Below, piece by piece: positions 19,659 to 32,211 of a stretch of 64,000 nt of DNA. The translations under genes and the position numbers were made by a program. This stretch comes from Buchnera aphidicola (Melanaphis sacchari) (GTDB lineage: Bacteria > Pseudomonadota > Gammaproteobacteria > Enterobacterales > Enterobacteriaceae), in contig NZ_CP029161.1 of assembly GCF_003096055.1 (NCBI RefSeq), forward strand, positions 558,001 through 622,000, read 5' to 3'. How positions within the stretch are numbered: the first letter of the stretch is position 1; each line of letters opens with the position of its first letter. The notes beneath the pieces are model-generated. The model saw nothing but the letters and a program-made list of their open reading frames with translations, ran no database searches and had not been told where the DNA came from.

Positions 19659-19732
19659 GCTGATATGGCTCAGTAAGGTAGAGCACACCCTTGGTAAGGG
19701 TGAGGTCCCCAGTTCAAATCTGGGTATCAGCA
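19659..19732 (+). tRNA. tRNA-Thr (anticodon GGU)
   Basis: A 74-base tRNA with the acceptor stem GCTGATA/TATCAGC and anticodon GGT at 19693-19695. It resembles E. coli thrT with one extra base in the D loop. CCA is not encoded. In E. coli tufB follows this gene. Here 249 AT-rich bases with no recognisable EF-Tu remnant lead to secE. Confidence 0.97.
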
Positions 19733-19981
19733 TAAATTTTAATTTTTTAACTTTTTTAAAAAATAATTTTTTTATATCAAATCACCAAATCTCACCTGTA
19801 TTATATAAAACTATCTAATTCTAATTTTACTTAAAAATAGCAAAATATTAAAATAATATATTTCTATTAATTAGAAAATTTAATATTTTTAATAAAAAAA
19901 TATTATTTATATAAAAAGAAAAATATTTTTAGTAAAAAATATATTTTTTCTATTTATTATTTTATAATTCTAAGGAAAATT

Positions 19982-20365
19982 ATGAATATAAAAATTTTTA
20001 ATTTCAGAAAATCTAAATATTTAGAAAAAATGAAATGGCTTTTAATATCTATTTTTTTAATTTTACCTATTTTCATTAACAATAATTTTTTTCAAATTAA
20101 TATTTTTATTTGCAGAGGAGCAGTACTTATTTCAATTATGTTAGCAATAATTATTGCACTAACAACAGAAAAAGGAAAAAATATTCTAACATATATAAAT
20201 GCATCAAAAAATGAGATGAAAAAAATAATATGGCCCCAATATAAGGAAACTTTACACACTACATGTATAATTATTTTCATCGCAGTAATCATGTCTCTTC
20301 TTGTATGGGGAATTGATAGCATTATATTTCGTTTAATAACATTTCTTATTAATCTAAGGTTTTAA
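19982..20365 (+). CDS. secE: Preprotein translocase subunit SecE
   Basis: Essential clamp subunit of the SecYEG channel. The 127 residues are exactly the E. coli length, with three hydrophobic helices (about 19-33, 43-60, 95-115). The conserved amphipathic segment ends in [10 protein letters not shown] at 81-90. TAAGGA lies seven bases before the ATG. It is coupled to nusG with a 5-base gap. Confidence 0.97.
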   Translation: MNIKIFNFRKSKYLEKMKWLLISIFLILPIFINNNFFQINIFICRGAVLISIMLAIIIALTTEKGKNILTYINASKNEMKKIIWPQYKETLHTTCIIIFIAVIMSLLVWGIDSIIFRLITFLINLRF

Positions 20366-20370
20366 AAAAA

Positions 20371-20916
20371 ATGCAAGAAAGTTTAAAAAAAAAGTGGTAT
20401 GTGCTACAAGCTTTCTCTGGATTTGAAGGGCGTGTCGTACAATCAATACAAGAACATGTTAAATTAAAAAAAATGAATGACTATTTCGGAGAAGTTATGG
20501 TTCCTTCTGAGGAAGTAATTGAAATCAGAGGAGGCCAACGTAGAAAAAGTGAACATAAGTTTTTTCCTGGATACGTATTAATTCACATGATTATGACAGA
20601 TGCAACTTGGCATTTAATAAGAAATATACCTCGAGTACTGGGATTTATTGGAGGAAGATCGGATAAACCATCGCCTATTAGTGATAAAGAAGTAGAAATA
20701 ATAATTAACCGACTTCGACAAATCGGAGATAAACCAAGACCCAAAACTTTATTTGAACCAGGAGAAATGATTCGAGTTAATGATGGACCTTTTGCTGATT
20801 TTAACGGTATAGTAGAAGAAGTAGATTATGAAAAAAGTAGATTAAAAGTATCAGTCTCTATTTTTGGAAGATCTACGCCAGTAGAATTAGATTTTAGACA
20901 AGTCGAAAAAAATTAA
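20371..20916 (+). CDS. nusG: Transcription antitermination/elongation factor NusG
   Basis: Binds the RNA polymerase clamp to suppress pausing and links it to Rho or the ribosome. The 181 residues equal the E. coli length. The NGN domain begins [13 protein letters not shown] and contains F-F-P-G-Y-V-L. The C-terminal KOW motif covers about 125-160 ([11 protein letters not shown]). It lies in secE-nusG-rplK, with no room for a separate promoter before rplK. Confidence 0.98.
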   Translation: MQESLKKKWYVLQAFSGFEGRVVQSIQEHVKLKKMNDYFGEVMVPSEEVIEIRGGQRRKSEHKFFPGYVLIHMIMTDATWHLIRNIPRVLGFIGGRSDKPSPISDKEVEIIINRLRQIGDKPRPKTLFEPGEMIRVNDGPFADFNGIVEEVDYEKSRLKVSVSIFGRSTPVELDFRQVEKN

Positions 20917-20947
20917 AATTTTTTTATTTAAAACAAGGTCTTATAAA

Positions 20948-21376
20948 ATGGCAAAAAAAATACAATCTTATATCAAACTTCAAATATCTGCAGGAATGGC
21001 TAATCCAAGTCCCCCAATTGGTCCCGCTCTAGGACAAAAAGGCGTAAATATCATGGAATTTTGTAAATTATTTAATACAAAAACAGAAAATCTAGAAAAA
21101 GGACTGCCTATACCAGTAATTATTACAGTGTATTCAGATCGATCATTTACATTTGTTACTAAAACACCTCCGGCTTCTATTTTATTAAAAAAATCTGTAG
21201 GAATAAAATCTGGATCTAAAAAACCAAAAATAGAAAATATAGGTAAAATCACTAATTTAAAAATTAAAGAAATAGCGATGATCAAGCAACAAGATATGAC
21301 TGGTTCAAGTATTAAAAAAATTATGGAATCTATCAAAGGAACTGCTAAATCTATGGGCTTAATTATTGAAGATTAA
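20948..21376 (+). CDS. rplK: 50S ribosomal protein L11
   Basis: Binds the GTPase-associated region of 23S rRNA. The 142 residues equal E. coli L11. The N-terminal proline-rich [15 protein letters not shown] at 16-30 and the C-terminal RNA-binding domain are conserved. AAGG precedes the ATG. The E. coli PL11 promoter position is reduced to a 31-base gap after nusG, so transcription probably comes from secE. Confidence 0.98.
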   Translation: MAKKIQSYIKLQISAGMANPSPPIGPALGQKGVNIMEFCKLFNTKTENLEKGLPIPVIITVYSDRSFTFVTKTPPASILLKKSVGIKSGSKKPKIENIGKITNLKIKEIAMIKQQDMTGSSIKKIMESIKGTAKSMGLIIED

Positions 21377-21380
21377 AATT

Positions 21381-22076
21381 ATGAAAAAAATCAATAAACG
21401 TATGAAAAATACAAAAAAAAATATTGATGTTAAAAAATTATATCACATTGATGAATTAATAGAATTACTAAAAAAAACATCAAAAGTAAAATTTGTTGAA
21501 AGTATTGATATTTCTATTAATCTAGGAATAGATCCTAAAAAATCAGATCAGAATATTCGAGGGTCTACCATATTACCTTATGGAATAGGTCGTAATGTTA
21601 AAGTTGCTGTATTTACACAAGGAGAAAATGTTAAAAAAGCTCAAAAAGCAGGAGCAGAATTTATTGGAATGGAAGATTTATCTGAAAAAATTAAGAAAGA
21701 AGGCATTCAGTTCGATAGAGCTATTGCTTCACCTGACGCCATGAAAATTGTCACTCAATTGGGACATATATTAGGACCACGCGGACTGATGCCAAACCCT
21801 AAATTAGGGACTGTTACAACAAATATTTATGAAGCAATCAAAAATGTTAAAAAAGGACAAGTTCAATATAGAAGTGATAAAAATGGAATTGTTCACTCTA
21901 CTATAGGTAGAATTAATTTTAAATCCAATCAAATTAAGAAAAATTTTAACATTTTTTTAGAATCTATTAAAAAATCTAAACCCCCTCAATCAAAAGGTAT
22001 TTATATAAAAAAAATTACTTTATCAAGTACAATGGGAATAGGATTAATTCTTGATCAATCTAACTTGAATATTTAA
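21381..22076 (+). CDS. rplA: 50S ribosomal protein L1
   Basis: Forms the mobile L1 stalk and in E. coli represses the L11-L1 mRNA. The start is set at the ATG 21381 (M-K-K-I-N-K-R-M), aligning with E. coli M-A-K-L-T-K-R-M, four bases after the rplK stop. An in-frame TTG at 21366 lies inside rplK and is rejected. The 231 residues compare with 234. The L1 signature [17 protein letters not shown] is near 133-149. Confidence 0.97.
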   Translation: MKKINKRMKNTKKNIDVKKLYHIDELIELLKKTSKVKFVESIDISINLGIDPKKSDQNIRGSTILPYGIGRNVKVAVFTQGENVKKAQKAGAEFIGMEDLSEKIKKEGIQFDRAIASPDAMKIVTQLGHILGPRGLMPNPKLGTVTTNIYEAIKNVKKGQVQYRSDKNGIVHSTIGRINFKSNQIKKNFNIFLESIKKSKPPQSKGIYIKKITLSSTMGIGLILDQSNLNI

Positions 22077-22088
22077 ATTTTTTTTAAC

Positions 22089-22117
22089 TTTACGAGAATA
22101 AAAAAATTATCTATAAT
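22089..22117 (+). promoter_or_regulatory. Candidate rplJL-rpoBC promoter
   Basis: TTTACG (22089-22094) and a perfect TATAAT (22112-22117) are separated by 17 bases, just after rplA, where E. coli has the PL10 promoter. It would start an mRNA with an untranslated leader of roughly 190 bases before rplJ. Confidence 0.6.
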
Positions 22118-22313
22118 AGCCCTTTTTTTAAAGAAAAAACTATAATTTTTTTACTAAAAAATTCCAAAATATATAAATTTTTAAAAAAATTTAACTTAAT
22201 ATTTTTAGAATTTTAATATTTTTTAAAATAATTGATCTTTTATATAACATATTACAGATTTAAAAATTAATTAAACGTCTTTTCTCTAAATTAAATATCG
22301 GAGAATGCGATAA
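22118..22313 (+). other. rplJ leader region
   Basis: In E. coli the corresponding leader binds L10-L7/L12 and represses rplJL. Here the sequence is very AT-rich and I cannot recognise the L10-binding fold by eye. The last ~45 bases, with GGAGA (22300-22304) before the rplJ start, are less AT-rich and could be structured. Confidence 0.35.
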
Positions 22314-22811
22314 ATGGCATTAAAAATTGATAAAAAAAAAATAATTATTTCTAAAATCCATCAAATTTCAAATTTAGCGCTATCAGCAATTATCGCAAAT
22401 TCCCAAAATATTTCTGTAAATGAAATTAATCAACTTCGCAAATCTGGACGCGAAGTGGGCGTTAAAATGAATATTGTACGAAATACTCTACTAAAATTAG
22501 CGATTAAAAATACATCTTTTGAATGCTTAAAAGATAAAATAAAAGGGTCAACTTTTATTGCTTATTCCACAAAACATCCTGGAAGCGGTGCAAGATTATT
22601 TAAAAATTTTGAAAAAAAAAATTCACATTTCAAAATTAAGGGGGCTGTATTTGAAGGAAAACTATTATCTGATTTAGAAATCAATCAACTTGCAGATATG
22701 CCGACTTATGAAGAAGCAATATTAAAACTTGTCGTGATACTAAAAGTATTAGCTGCAGGCAAACTTATTTATACGTTATCCGCTATCAAAGAAAAAAAAG
22801 AAACCTCTTAA
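22314..22811 (+). CDS. rplJ: 50S ribosomal protein L10
   Basis: Base of the L7/L12 stalk. The 165 residues equal E. coli L10. Conserved R-E-V-G-V-K-M-N-I-V-R-N-T-L is near 46-59, and the C-terminal helix that binds L7/L12 dimers is retained. GGAGA lies nine bases before the ATG. It is preceded by a 237-base gap with a promoter candidate and followed by rplL. Confidence 0.97.
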   Translation: MALKIDKKKIIISKIHQISNLALSAIIANSQNISVNEINQLRKSGREVGVKMNIVRNTLLKLAIKNTSFECLKDKIKGSTFIAYSTKHPGSGARLFKNFEKKNSHFKIKGAVFEGKLLSDLEINQLADMPTYEEAILKLVVILKVLAAGKLIYTLSAIKEKKETS

Positions 22812-22878
22812 AGAGTTACTATTTTGATATATTATAAAATAGCTAAAACAATTTTAATTGTTATTAGGAATCATTCTT

Positions 22879-23247
22879 ATGTCTATCACTAAAGAACAAA
22901 TTTTACAAGCTATATCAGAAATGTCTATTATGAATGTTGTAGATCTTATTTCAGAAATGGAAAAAAAATTTGGAGTTTCTGCAAATATGTCTTTAAATTC
23001 TAATAACAAAGACGATAAAAAAACTTCAGAAGAAAAAACAGAATTTGACGTTATTTTAAAAAATATCGGTCCGAATAAGGTACCAGTAATAAAAAGTGTT
23101 CGTAGTGCAACAGGTTTAGGATTAAAAGAAGCAAAAGACTTAGTGGAATCTGCTCCTGTAGTTATAAAAGAAAATATAAGTAAAATTGATGCAGAATCAT
23201 TGAAAAAAACTTTAGAAAATGTTGGTGCTGAAATCGAAATTAAATAA
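22879..23247 (+). CDS. rplL: 50S ribosomal protein L7/L12
   Basis: Dimeric stalk protein that recruits translational GTPases. The start is the ATG at 22879 (M-S-I-T-K-E-Q-I), matching E. coli M-S-I-T-K-D-Q-I, with TTAGGA upstream; a TTG seven codons earlier (22858) is rejected. It has 122 residues against 121. The usual alanine-rich hinge is replaced by a Ser/Asn/Lys-rich stretch (about 38-52), a typical effect of AT drift. The C-terminal domain with [12 protein letters not shown] is intact. Confidence 0.97.
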   Translation: MSITKEQILQAISEMSIMNVVDLISEMEKKFGVSANMSLNSNNKDDKKTSEEKTEFDVILKNIGPNKVPVIKSVRSATGLGLKEAKDLVESAPVVIKENISKIDAESLKKTLENVGAEIEIK

Positions 23248-23277
23248 ATATGCTTTATTTAGTTAACTTCTACATAC

Positions 23278-23307
23278 GGCTGGTGTTTCTAATTCACCAG
23301 CCCTTTT
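23278..23307 (+). terminator. rplL-rpoB attenuator
   Basis: GGCTGGTG (23278-23285) and CACCAGCC (23295-23302) form a perfect 8-bp GC-rich stem with a 9-base loop, followed by CTTTT. It lies between rplL and rpoB, exactly where E. coli has its partial terminator, and the E. coli stem as I remember it has the same sequence. It should reduce rpoBC expression relative to the ribosomal proteins. Confidence 0.88.
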
Positions 23308-23413
23308 AATATAAAAAATATACAAAAAAGTAATTTATCACAAAGAACTGTCTCTCCTTCAGAAATAAAAAAATTTTAATATTAATTTATATATTAACGA
23401 GCTTAGGAATCCC

Positions 23414-26400
23414 ATGGTTTACTCTTACACCGAAAAAAAACGAATTCGTAAAGATTTTGGAAAACGTCCTCAAGTTTTGGACATACCATACCTTCTTTCT
23501 ATTCAACTAGATTCTTTTAAAAAGTTTATACAACCAGATCAAGATGGTCAACATGGATTAGAAGCTGCCTTTCGTTCTGTTTTTCCCATACGGGGTTATA
23601 ATGGAAATTCTGAATTACAATATGTAAGCTATAGATTGGGAGATGTAATATTTGATGTCAAAGAATGTCAAATAAGAGGAGCAACTTATTCTGCACCATT
23701 AAGAGTAAAATTAAGACTAATTATCTATGAACGCGACATATTAGAACCAACGGTTAAAGATATTAAAGAACAAGAAGTATATATGGGTGAAATACCATTA
23801 ATGACTAATAATGGCACTTTCATAATTAACGGCACAGAAAGAGTAGTTGTATCTCAATTACATCGAAGTCCTGGAGTATTTTTCGATAGCGATAAAGGAA
23901 AGACGCATTCTTCAGGAAAAGTCTTATATAATGCTCGAATAATTCCTTATCGAGGATCTTGGTTAGACTTTGAATTTGATCCTAAAGATAATTTATTTGT
24001 TAGAATAGATAGACGTCGTAAGCTACCAGTTACTATTATTTTACGAGCTCTGAATTATACTACAGAAGAAATATTAGATTTATTTTTTGAAAAAAATATT
24101 TTTCAAATACAAAATAACAAAATTAAATTAAAACTGATTTCAGAAAGACTAAGGGGTGAAACAGCTTCTTTTGATATCCAAAAAAATAAAAAAGTATATG
24201 TAAAAAAAGGTCGTCGTATTACTGCAAGACACATTCAAGAACTTAAAAAAAATAAAGTAAAATCAATCACAGTTCCTATAGAATATATTTTAGGCCGAGT
24301 AGTTTCTAAAAATTATTTTCACCCTCAAAATAATGAACTAATTATTTCAGCTAATACACCATTATCTTTGGAAATACTAAATAAACTGCAACAACTAAAA
24401 TTTTTATCTGTCGAAACACTTTTTACTAATGATTTAGATCATGGACCTTATATTTCAGAGACATTGCGTATAGATTCATCTAATGATCGCACAACGGCGT
24501 TAATGGAAATTTATCGCGTTATGAGACCCGGTGAACCTGTTACCAAAGAAGCAACAGAAAATTTATTCGAAAATTTATTTTTTACGGAAGATAGATATGA
24601 TCTATCGTCTGTGGGTCGTATGAAATTCAATCGATCATTATCACGAAAAGAAATTGAAGGTTCTAGTACTTTAAGTAAAAAAGATATTATTGATGTTATT
24701 AAAAAACTTATTGAAATTCGCAATGGAAGGGGAGAAGTAGATGATATTGATCATTTAGGAAATAGACGAATTAGATCAGTAGGTGAAATGGCAGAAAATC
24801 AATTTAGAATTGGATTAGTTCGCGTTGAAAGAGCTGTAAAAGAAAGATTATCTGTAGGTGACTTAGAAACACTCATGCCTCAAGATATGATTAATGCCAA
24901 ACCTATATCTGCAGCAATTAAAGAATTTTTTGGTTCTAGCCAATTATCTCAATTTATGGATCAAAATAATCCTCTATCAGAAATTACTCATAAAAGAAGA
25001 ATTTCAGCGTTAGGATTAGGCGGGTTAACTAGAGAAAGAGCAGGTTTTGAAGTAAGGGATGTTCATCCGACTCACTATGGACGCGTTTGTCCAATAGAAA
25101 CACCAGAAGGACCAAATATTGGATTAATTAATTCTTTATCGGTCTATGCACAAACAAATGCATATGGATTTTTAGAAACTCCTTATCGAAAAGTAAAAAA
25201 TAGATTTATTACTCAAGAAATTCATTATTTATCAGCAATAGAAGAAGGAAATTATATTATTGCACAAGCAAATACTAACGTAGATAAGAATAATATGTTT
25301 GTTGATGATTTAGTAACTTGTCGGCATAAAGGTGAATCTAGTCTATTTAGTTGCGATGAAGTAGACTACATGGACGTTTCAACTCAACAAATTGTATCTG
25401 TTGGAGCGTCTTTAATTCCATTTTTAGAGCATGATGATGCAAATAGAGCATTAATGGGTGCAAATATGCAACGACAAGCTGTACCTACCCTTAAAACTGA
25501 TAAACCTTTAGTGGGAACCGGTATGGAAAGAGCTGTAGCCGTAGACTCAGGAGTAACAATAATTGCAAAACGAAGCGGAATTATTCAATATGTCGATGCA
25601 TCACGTATTATTATAAAAGTAAGTGAGGAAGAAACATGCTCGGGAGAAGCAGGAATAGATATTTATAACTTAACTAAATATACTAGATCAAATCAAAATA
25701 CTTGTATCAACCAAAAACCATGCGTTCAATTAAACGAGAAAGTCAATAAAAATGACGTTTTGGCTGATGGACCATCTACTGATTTAGGAGAACTTGCATT
25801 AGGTCAAAATATGAGAGTAGCGTTTATGCCATGGAATGGATACAATTTTGAAGATTCTATACTAGTTTCGGAAAAAGTTGTTCAAAAGGATCGTTTTACT
25901 ACTATTCATATTCAAGAATTATCTTGTATTTCTAGAGATACAAAATTAGGTGCGGAAGAAATTAGTTCTGATATACCCAATGTAGGTGAAGCGGCATTAT
26001 CTAAGCTTGATGAATCTGGAATAGTTTATATCGGAGCTGAAGTAACTGGAGGAGATATTTTAGTAGGAAAAGTTACGCCAAAGGGAGAAACACAATTAAC
26101 ACCTGAAGAAAAATTGTTACGTGCTATTTTTGGAGAAAAAGCTTCTGATGTAAAAGATTCTTCTTTACGAGTTCCTAACGGAGTATGCGGGACTGTAATT
26201 GATGTTCAGATTTTTACAAGAGATGGAGTTAAAAAAGATAAAAGAACGTTAGAAATTGAAAATATGCAACTTAAGAAAGCAAAAAAAGATCTTACAGAAG
26301 AGTTTAAAATATTTGAATCAAGCTTATTTTCTAGAATTAAAAAAATTCTTATTTCCTGTAATGTTAACATAGATTATTTAAATAAATTATCCTATGAAAA

Positions 26401-27442
26401 ATGGTTTTTAATTGATATAAAACAAAAAGATCAAAAAAAAGAAATAAACGATATTTTGAAAAAACATAATGAATTAAAAAAAGAATTTGAAAGAAAAATA
26501 GAAACAAAGCGCCGAAAAATTACACAAGGCGACGATCTTTCCCCTGGAGTTTTAAAAATAGTAAAAGTATATTTAGCTGTGAAACGTCAAATACAACCTG
26601 GTGATAAAATGGCGGGTAGGCACGGAAATAAAGGAGTAATTTCTAAAATTAATCCTATTGAAGACATGCCATACGATGAAAATGGTATACCAGTTGATAT
26701 TGTATTAAATCCATTAGGAGTACCATCTCGTATGAATATCGGACAAATACTAGAAACACATCTAGGAATGGCAGCAAAGGGTATTGGCAATAAAATTAAT
26801 GATATGATTAAAAAAGAAGAAAAAATATCTAATTTAAGAGAATTTATTCAAAAAGCATTTGATCTAGGAGATAACTTACGTCAAAAAGTTAATTTAAAAA
26901 AATTTTCTGATCAGGAAATACTTTGTCTAGCTGAAAACTTAAAAAAAGGAATGCCCATTTCAACTCCTGTATTTGATGGAGCTCAAGAAAATGAAATTAA
27001 AAAAATGTTAAAATTTGCTGATCTACCTACATCTGGTCAAATTTCACTCTTTGATGGAAGAACGGGAGAAAAATTTGAAAGACCAGTTACTGTTGGTTAT
27101 ATGTATATGTTGAAATTAAATCATTTAGTAGATGATAAAATGCACGCTAGATCTACTGGATCTTATAGTTTAGTTACTCAGCAACCTTTAGGAGGAAAAG
27201 CTCAATTCGGCGGACAACGTTTTGGAGAAATGGAAGTTTGGGCTTTAGAAGCATATGGTGCTTCTTATACGCTACAAGAAATGCTCACCGTAAAATCTGA
27301 CGATGTCAATGGAAGAACCAAAATGTATAAAAATATCGTCGATGGCAATCATCAAATGGAACCTGGTATGCCAGAATCATTTAACGTATTATTAAAAGAA
27401 ATTCGTTCATTAGGAATTAATATTGAATTAGAAAACGAATAA
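23414..27442 (+). CDS. rpoB: RNA polymerase beta subunit
   Basis: Catalytic β subunit, 1342 residues, exactly the E. coli length. The start is [12 protein letters not shown] with AGGA upstream. The rifampicin pocket ([14 protein letters not shown] near 505-518), [16 protein letters not shown], the N-F-E-D-S-I region and the C-terminal [15 protein letters not shown] clamp segment are intact. It is followed by rpoC after 78 bases. Confidence 0.99.
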   Translation: MVYSYTEKKRIRKDFGKRPQVLDIPYLLSIQLDSFKKFIQPDQDGQHGLEAAFRSVFPIRGYNGNSELQYVSYRLGDVIFDVKECQIRGATYSAPLRVKLRLIIYERDILEPTVKDIKEQEVYMGEIPLMTNNGTFIINGTERVVVSQLHRSPGVFFDSDKGKTHSSGKVLYNARIIPYRGSWLDFEFDPKDNLFVRIDRRRKLPVTIILRALNYTTEEILDLFFEKNIFQIQNNKIKLKLISERLRGETASFDIQKNKKVYVKKGRRITARHIQELKKNKVKSITVPIEYILGRVVSKNYFHPQNNELIISANTPLSLEILNKLQQLKFLSVETLFTNDLDHGPYISETLRIDSSNDRTTALMEIYRVMRPGEPVTKEATENLFENLFFTEDRYDLSSVGRMKFNRSLSRKEIEGSSTLSKKDIIDVIKKLIEIRNGRGEVDDIDHLGNRRIRSVGEMAENQFRIGLVRVERAVKERLSVGDLETLMPQDMINAKPISAAIKEFFGSSQLSQFMDQNNPLSEITHKRRISALGLGGLTRERAGFEVRDVHPTHYGRVCPIETPEGPNIGLINSLSVYAQTNAYGFLETPYRKVKNRFITQEIHYLSAIEEGNYIIAQANTNVDKNNMFVDDLVTCRHKGESSLFSCDEVDYMDVSTQQIVSVGASLIPFLEHDDANRALMGANMQRQAVPTLKTDKPLVGTGMERAVAVDSGVTIIAKRSGIIQYVDASRIIIKVSEEETCSGEAGIDIYNLTKYTRSNQNTCINQKPCVQLNEKVNKNDVLADGPSTDLGELALGQNMRVAFMPWNGYNFEDSILVSEKVVQKDRFTTIHIQELSCISRDTKLGAEEISSDIPNVGEAALSKLDESGIVYIGAEVTGGDILVGKVTPKGETQLTPEEKLLRAIFGEKASDVKDSSLRVPNGVCGTVIDVQIFTRDGVKKDKRTLEIENMQLKKAKKDLTEEFKIFESSLFSRIKKILISCNVNIDYLNKLSYEKWFLIDIKQKDQKKEINDILKKHNELKKEFERKIETKRRKITQGDDLSPGVLKIVKVYLAVKRQIQPGDKMAGRHGNKGVISKINPIEDMPYDENGIPVDIVLNPLGVPSRMNIGQILETHLGMAAKGIGNKINDMIKKEEKISNLREFIQKAFDLGDNLRQKVNLKKFSDQEILCLAENLKKGMPISTPVFDGAQENEIKKMLKFADLPTSGQISLFDGRTGEKFERPVTVGYMYMLKLNHLVDDKMHARSTGSYSLVTQQPLGGKAQFGGQRFGEMEVWALEAYGASYTLQEMLTVKSDDVNGRTKMYKNIVDGNHQMEPGMPESFNVLLKEIRSLGINIELENE

Positions 27443-27520
27443 TATCAATTGTCAACAAATCAATAATACTACTTAAATTTTTACCAACTTCACAAGTTCC
27501 ATTCCAACGAGAGCTAATTC

Positions 27521-30500
27521 GTGAAAGATTTATTAAAATTTTTAAAAGCCCAAACCAAAAATGATGATTTTGATGCTATTAAAATTTCATTAGCATCGCC
27601 AGATATAATTAGATCGTGGTCATTTGGAGAAGTAAAAAAACCAGAAACAATTAATTATCGTACATTTAAACCTGAACGAGATGGTCTTTTTTGCGCTCGT
27701 ATTTTTGGCCCGGTCAAAGATTACGAATGTTTATGCGGAAAATATAAAAGATTAAAACATCGAGGCGTCATTTGTGAAAAATGCGGCGTTGAAGTTACTC
27801 AAAGTAAAGTTAGACGCGAAAGAATGGGGCATATAGAACTCTCTTCGCCTACAGCTCACATTTGGTTTTTGAAATCATTACCATCTCGTATAGGTTTATT
27901 ATTAGATATGCCATTAAGAGACATTGAAAGGGTATTGTATTTTGAATCTTATGTTGTTATTGAACCAGGAATGACTCATCTTGAAAAACGAAAAATTTTA
28001 ACGGAAGAAGAATATTTAGATGCATTAGAAGAATTTGGAGATGAATTCCAAGCGACTATGGGGGCAGAAGCTATTCAATTTCTGCTAAAAGACATAAATT
28101 TAACAAAGGAATGTCAAAATTTAAGAGAAGAATTGAATGAAACAAATTCAGAAACGAAAAGAAAAAAATTAACAAAAAGAATCAAATTATTAGAATCATT
28201 TATACAATCTCATAATAAACCAGAATGGATGATTCTTACAGTTTTACCAGTTTTACCGCCAGATTTGAGACCGTTAGTACCATTAGATGGAGGAAGATTC
28301 GCCACTTCTGATTTAAACGATCTTTATCGAAGGGTAATTAATCGAAATAATCGCCTCAAAAGATTATTAGATTTAGCAGCTCCTGATATTATTGTTCGCA
28401 ATGAAAAAAGAATGTTACAAGAAGCAGTAGATGCTTTATTAGATAATGGTAGAAGAGGTAGAGCTATTACCGGGTCAAATAAAAGACCTTTAAAATCATT
28501 AGCTGATATGATCAAAGGAAAACAAGGACGATTTCGACAAAATCTTCTTGGAAAACGTGTGGATTATTCAGGAAGATCAGTAATTACTGTAGGACCATAT
28601 CTTCACTTACATCAATGCGGATTACCTAAAAAAATGGCTTTAGAACTCTTTAAACCATTTATATATGGAAAATTAGAAGTACGTGGTTTAGCAACTACAA
28701 TTAAAGCAGCAAAAAAAATGGTTGAACGCGAAGAAGCAATAGTATGGGACATTTTAGATGAAGTTATTCGTGAACATCCTGTTTTGCTAAATAGAGCACC
28801 TACTTTACATAGATTAGGAATTCAAGCATTTGAACCTGTTTTGATAGAAGGAAAAGCTATTCAATTACATCCATTAGTTTGCGCTGCCTATAATGCAGAT
28901 TTTGATGGAGATCAAATGGCTGTCCATGTTCCTCTTACTATTGAAGCTCAATTAGAAGCAAGAGCTTTGATGATGTCTACAAATAATATTTTGTCTCCAG
29001 CTAACGGAGAACCAATTATTGTACCCTCCCAAGATGTAGTGCTAGGACTTTATTATATGACCCGCGAAAAAATTAATGGAAAAGGCGAGGGTATGATATT
29101 AAATAGTTCTCACGAAGCAGAGAAAGTATATCGTCTAGGAATTGCAGAATTACATTCATTAGTCAAAGTACGTATAATAGAGTACAAAAAAGACGAGAAT
29201 AATAATTTTAAATCTATTAAAAAAATTATCAATACAACTATAGGACGAGCAATTTTATGGATGATTGTTCCTAAGGGTCTTCCATTTAACATAGTTAATC
29301 AAACTTTAGGAAAAAAAGACATTTCAAAAATGCTAAATACTTGTTATCGAATCTTAGGTTTAAAATCTACTGTATCTTTTGCTGATCAAATTATGTATAC
29401 AGGATTTGCTTATGCAGCAAGATCTGGTGCGTCAGTAGGTATTGATGATATGGTTATACCAGAAAAAAAATTAAATATTATAAATGAAGCAAAAATAGAA
29501 GTTGCCGAAATACAAGAACAATTTCAATCTGGATTAGTTACAGCAGGAGAAAGATATAATAAAGTTATTGATATTTGGGCAGCTGCCAACGAAAGAGTTG
29601 CTAAAGCAATGATGGAAAATTTATCTACAGAATCTGTATTAGATAAAAACGGAAAACAAAAAAAGCAAATTTCTTTTAATAGTATATTCATGATGGCTGA
29701 TTCAGGTGCGAGAGGATCTGCTGCACAAATACGTCAATTAGCAGGTATGCGAGGTTTAATGGCAAAACCCGACGGGTCTATAATTGAAACGCCAATTACA
29801 GCAAATTTTAGAGAAGGTTTAAATGTGCTTCAGTATTTTATTTCTACTCATGGCGCTCGCAAAGGATTAGCTGATACTGCATTAAAAACTGCAAATTCTG
29901 GATATTTAACACGTCGTTTAGTGGATGTAGCTCAAGATTTAGTTGTGACTCAAAACGATTGCGGAACACATGAAGGTATATTAATGACACCCTTAATAGA
30001 AGGAGGAGATGTTAAGGAGCCTTTACGAGAACGAGTTTTAGGACGTGTTACTGCAGAAACAATTTTCGTTCCTAATACACAAAAAATACTGATTAAGAGA
30101 AATACTTTATTAAATGAACAATGGTGTGATCTTTTAGAGAATAACTCTATAGATAATGTCAAAGTCAGATCTGTAGTAAACTGTGAAACAGATTTTGGTG
30201 TTTGTGCTTATTGTTATGGTCGAGATTTGGCAAGGGGAAATTTAGTCAACAAAGGCGAAGCAATAGGAGTAATAGCAGCGCAATCTATTGGTGAACCAGG
30301 CACGCAATTAACTATGAGAACTTTTCACATAGGTGGTGCTGCATCAAGAGCTGCTACTGAATCTAGCATTCAAATAAAAAATACCGGAATTATAAATCTT
30401 AATAATGCAAAATCTGTTACTAATTCTACTGGGAAAATAGTTATCACATCCAGAAATGTAGAACTTAATATAATTGATTATTTTGGAAGAACAAAAGAAA

Positions 30501-31777
30501 GCTACAAAGTTCCTTATGGAGCTATTATGGCAAAGGGAAATGGCGAAAAAGCAAATTCTGGAGAAATAGTAGCAAAATGGGATCCGCATACTATTCCTGT
30601 AATCACAGAAGTAAATGGATTTGTTAAATTTGTAGATATGATAGATGGTCAAAGCATAACAAGACAAGCAGATGAACTAACAGGATTATCATCTATAGTA
30701 GTTTTAGATACAGCAGAAAGAATGACCATTGGAAAAGATTTGAGACCTTCATTAAAAATAGTTGATAAACATGGAAATGATGTACTTATTTCTGGTACAG
30801 AAATGCCTGCACAATACTTTTTGCCCGGAAAGTCTATTGTTCAATTAAATGACGGAATACAAATCAGTTCTGGAGACACCTTAGCAAGAGTACCTCAAGA
30901 ATCTGGAGGTACAAAAGATATTACAGGAGGACTGCCAAGAGTAGCTGATTTATTTGAAGCTAGACGACCAAAAGAATTAGCGATTTTAGCAGAAATTAGT
31001 GGAATCGTTTCTTTTGGAAAGGAAACAAAGGGGAAAAGAAGACTAATTATCACCCCAGTAGATGGCAGTGATTCGTATGAAGAAATGATTCCCAAATGGA
31101 GACAACTAAATGTATTTGAAGGAGAAAGAGTCGAACGAGGTGATGTTATATCAGATGGTCCAGAATCACCACATGATATTCTGCGTTTAAGAGGTGTTCA
31201 AGCAGTAACTAAATACATCGTTAACGAAGTACAAGAAGTATATCGTCTTCAAGGTGTAAAAATTAATGATAAACACATTGAAGTTATTGTTCGACAAATG
31301 CTAAGAAAAGCTACTATAATAAAATCAGGCAATTCAGACTTTTTAGATGGTGAACAAGTAGAATTCTCTCGCATAAAAATTTCTAATCGAATTTTAGAAC
31401 AGCAAAAAAAAACACCAGTAATATACTCAAGAGATTTATTAGGCATCACTAAAGCTTCTCTTGCAACTGAATCATTTATATCTGCAGCGTCTTTTCAAGA
31501 AACTACTAGAGTACTAACTGAATCTGCAGTTGCAGGAAAAAAAGACGAATTACGCGGACTTAAAGAAAACGTTATTGTCGGTCGTTTAATACCAGCTGGC
31601 ACAGGATATGCATATCATAAAGAACGCTTAAAACGTCGTAATAAAAAAAATATTAATCAAGGTTTATCTTCTTCTATTAATAATCATTGCTCTTCACAAG
31701 TAAGCGCAGAAGAAGCATCAGCTAGTTTATCAGAATTATTAAATTCTACTCTCGTAAATAATGATTATACTTCATAA
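27521..31777 (+). CDS. rpoC: RNA polymerase beta' subunit
   Basis: Catalytic β' subunit, 1418 residues (E. coli 1407), starting with GTG as in E. coli. The N-terminal zinc finger C-L-C-G-K-Y-K … C-E-K-C is near 70-88, the active-site loop [12 protein letters not shown] is near 458-469, and the second zinc site [13 protein letters not shown] is near 888-900. The C-terminal tail is slightly longer and Ser/Asn-rich but ends with the conserved [15 protein letters not shown] precedes the start. Confidence 0.99.
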   Translation: MKDLLKFLKAQTKNDDFDAIKISLASPDIIRSWSFGEVKKPETINYRTFKPERDGLFCARIFGPVKDYECLCGKYKRLKHRGVICEKCGVEVTQSKVRRERMGHIELSSPTAHIWFLKSLPSRIGLLLDMPLRDIERVLYFESYVVIEPGMTHLEKRKILTEEEYLDALEEFGDEFQATMGAEAIQFLLKDINLTKECQNLREELNETNSETKRKKLTKRIKLLESFIQSHNKPEWMILTVLPVLPPDLRPLVPLDGGRFATSDLNDLYRRVINRNNRLKRLLDLAAPDIIVRNEKRMLQEAVDALLDNGRRGRAITGSNKRPLKSLADMIKGKQGRFRQNLLGKRVDYSGRSVITVGPYLHLHQCGLPKKMALELFKPFIYGKLEVRGLATTIKAAKKMVEREEAIVWDILDEVIREHPVLLNRAPTLHRLGIQAFEPVLIEGKAIQLHPLVCAAYNADFDGDQMAVHVPLTIEAQLEARALMMSTNNILSPANGEPIIVPSQDVVLGLYYMTREKINGKGEGMILNSSHEAEKVYRLGIAELHSLVKVRIIEYKKDENNNFKSIKKIINTTIGRAILWMIVPKGLPFNIVNQTLGKKDISKMLNTCYRILGLKSTVSFADQIMYTGFAYAARSGASVGIDDMVIPEKKLNIINEAKIEVAEIQEQFQSGLVTAGERYNKVIDIWAAANERVAKAMMENLSTESVLDKNGKQKKQISFNSIFMMADSGARGSAAQIRQLAGMRGLMAKPDGSIIETPITANFREGLNVLQYFISTHGARKGLADTALKTANSGYLTRRLVDVAQDLVVTQNDCGTHEGILMTPLIEGGDVKEPLRERVLGRVTAETIFVPNTQKILIKRNTLLNEQWCDLLENNSIDNVKVRSVVNCETDFGVCAYCYGRDLARGNLVNKGEAIGVIAAQSIGEPGTQLTMRTFHIGGAASRAATESSIQIKNTGIINLNNAKSVTNSTGKIVITSRNVELNIIDYFGRTKESYKVPYGAIMAKGNGEKANSGEIVAKWDPHTIPVITEVNGFVKFVDMIDGQSITRQADELTGLSSIVVLDTAERMTIGKDLRPSLKIVDKHGNDVLISGTEMPAQYFLPGKSIVQLNDGIQISSGDTLARVPQESGGTKDITGGLPRVADLFEARRPKELAILAEISGIVSFGKETKGKRRLIITPVDGSDSYEEMIPKWRQLNVFEGERVERGDVISDGPESPHDILRLRGVQAVTKYIVNEVQEVYRLQGVKINDKHIEVIVRQMLRKATIIKSGNSDFLDGEQVEFSRIKISNRILEQQKKTPVIYSRDLLGITKASLATESFISAASFQETTRVLTESAVAGKKDELRGLKENVIVGRLIPAGTGYAYHKERLKRRNKKNINQGLSSSINNHCSSQVSAEEASASLSELLNSTLVNNDYTS

Positions 31778-31812
31778 GTAAAATATTTTTAACAATCTAT
31801 TATAATCTGCCG

Positions 31813-31840
31813 TTATAGCTGCTTAAAAAAGCAGCTATAA
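31813..31840 (+). terminator. Terminator after rpoC
   Basis: TTATAGCTGC (31813-31822) and GCAGCTATAA (31831-31840) form a perfect 10-bp stem with an 8-base loop, 35 bases after the rpoC stop. It is followed by A's rather than a T run, so it may act as an RNA 3'-end stabiliser or with Rho as well as, or instead of, an intrinsic terminator. Confidence 0.65.
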
Positions 31841-32211
31841 TAAAAAATATATGATAAATGTAATTAAAATAAAATTTTAATTTTTTTATATTTTAGAATT
31901 TTATTAAAAATAAATAATAAAATAATTTATGATCTATTTATTAATACAAAGTTATTTGTAATGCTTAATAATTTTAATAAATTTATTCAATTAATGTTCT
32001 TTTATATTTATATTATCTTTTTACTTATTTTTAGATATATTATATATTTTATTTATTTAAATCTTTGGGACTTTATTCTAAAAAATATTTAAAAGAATAA
32101 TTAATTTTTAAAAATTATATAACAATTGAATTAAAAAAACTCTTAATATACCTAAAATATAGAAATAATATTTAAATTAATTATTAATTTTTAAAAACAA
32201 AGGAAAAAATA
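31841..32211. other. Long AT-rich gap between rpoC and hupA
   Basis: Apart from the rpoC stem-loop, this is featureless, very AT-rich DNA with no open frame I could tie to a protein. In E. coli several genes (including hemE and nfi) lie between rpoBC and hupA, so the gap is probably the eroded remains of deletions. The hupA ribosome site AAAGGA is at its end. Confidence 0.5.
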
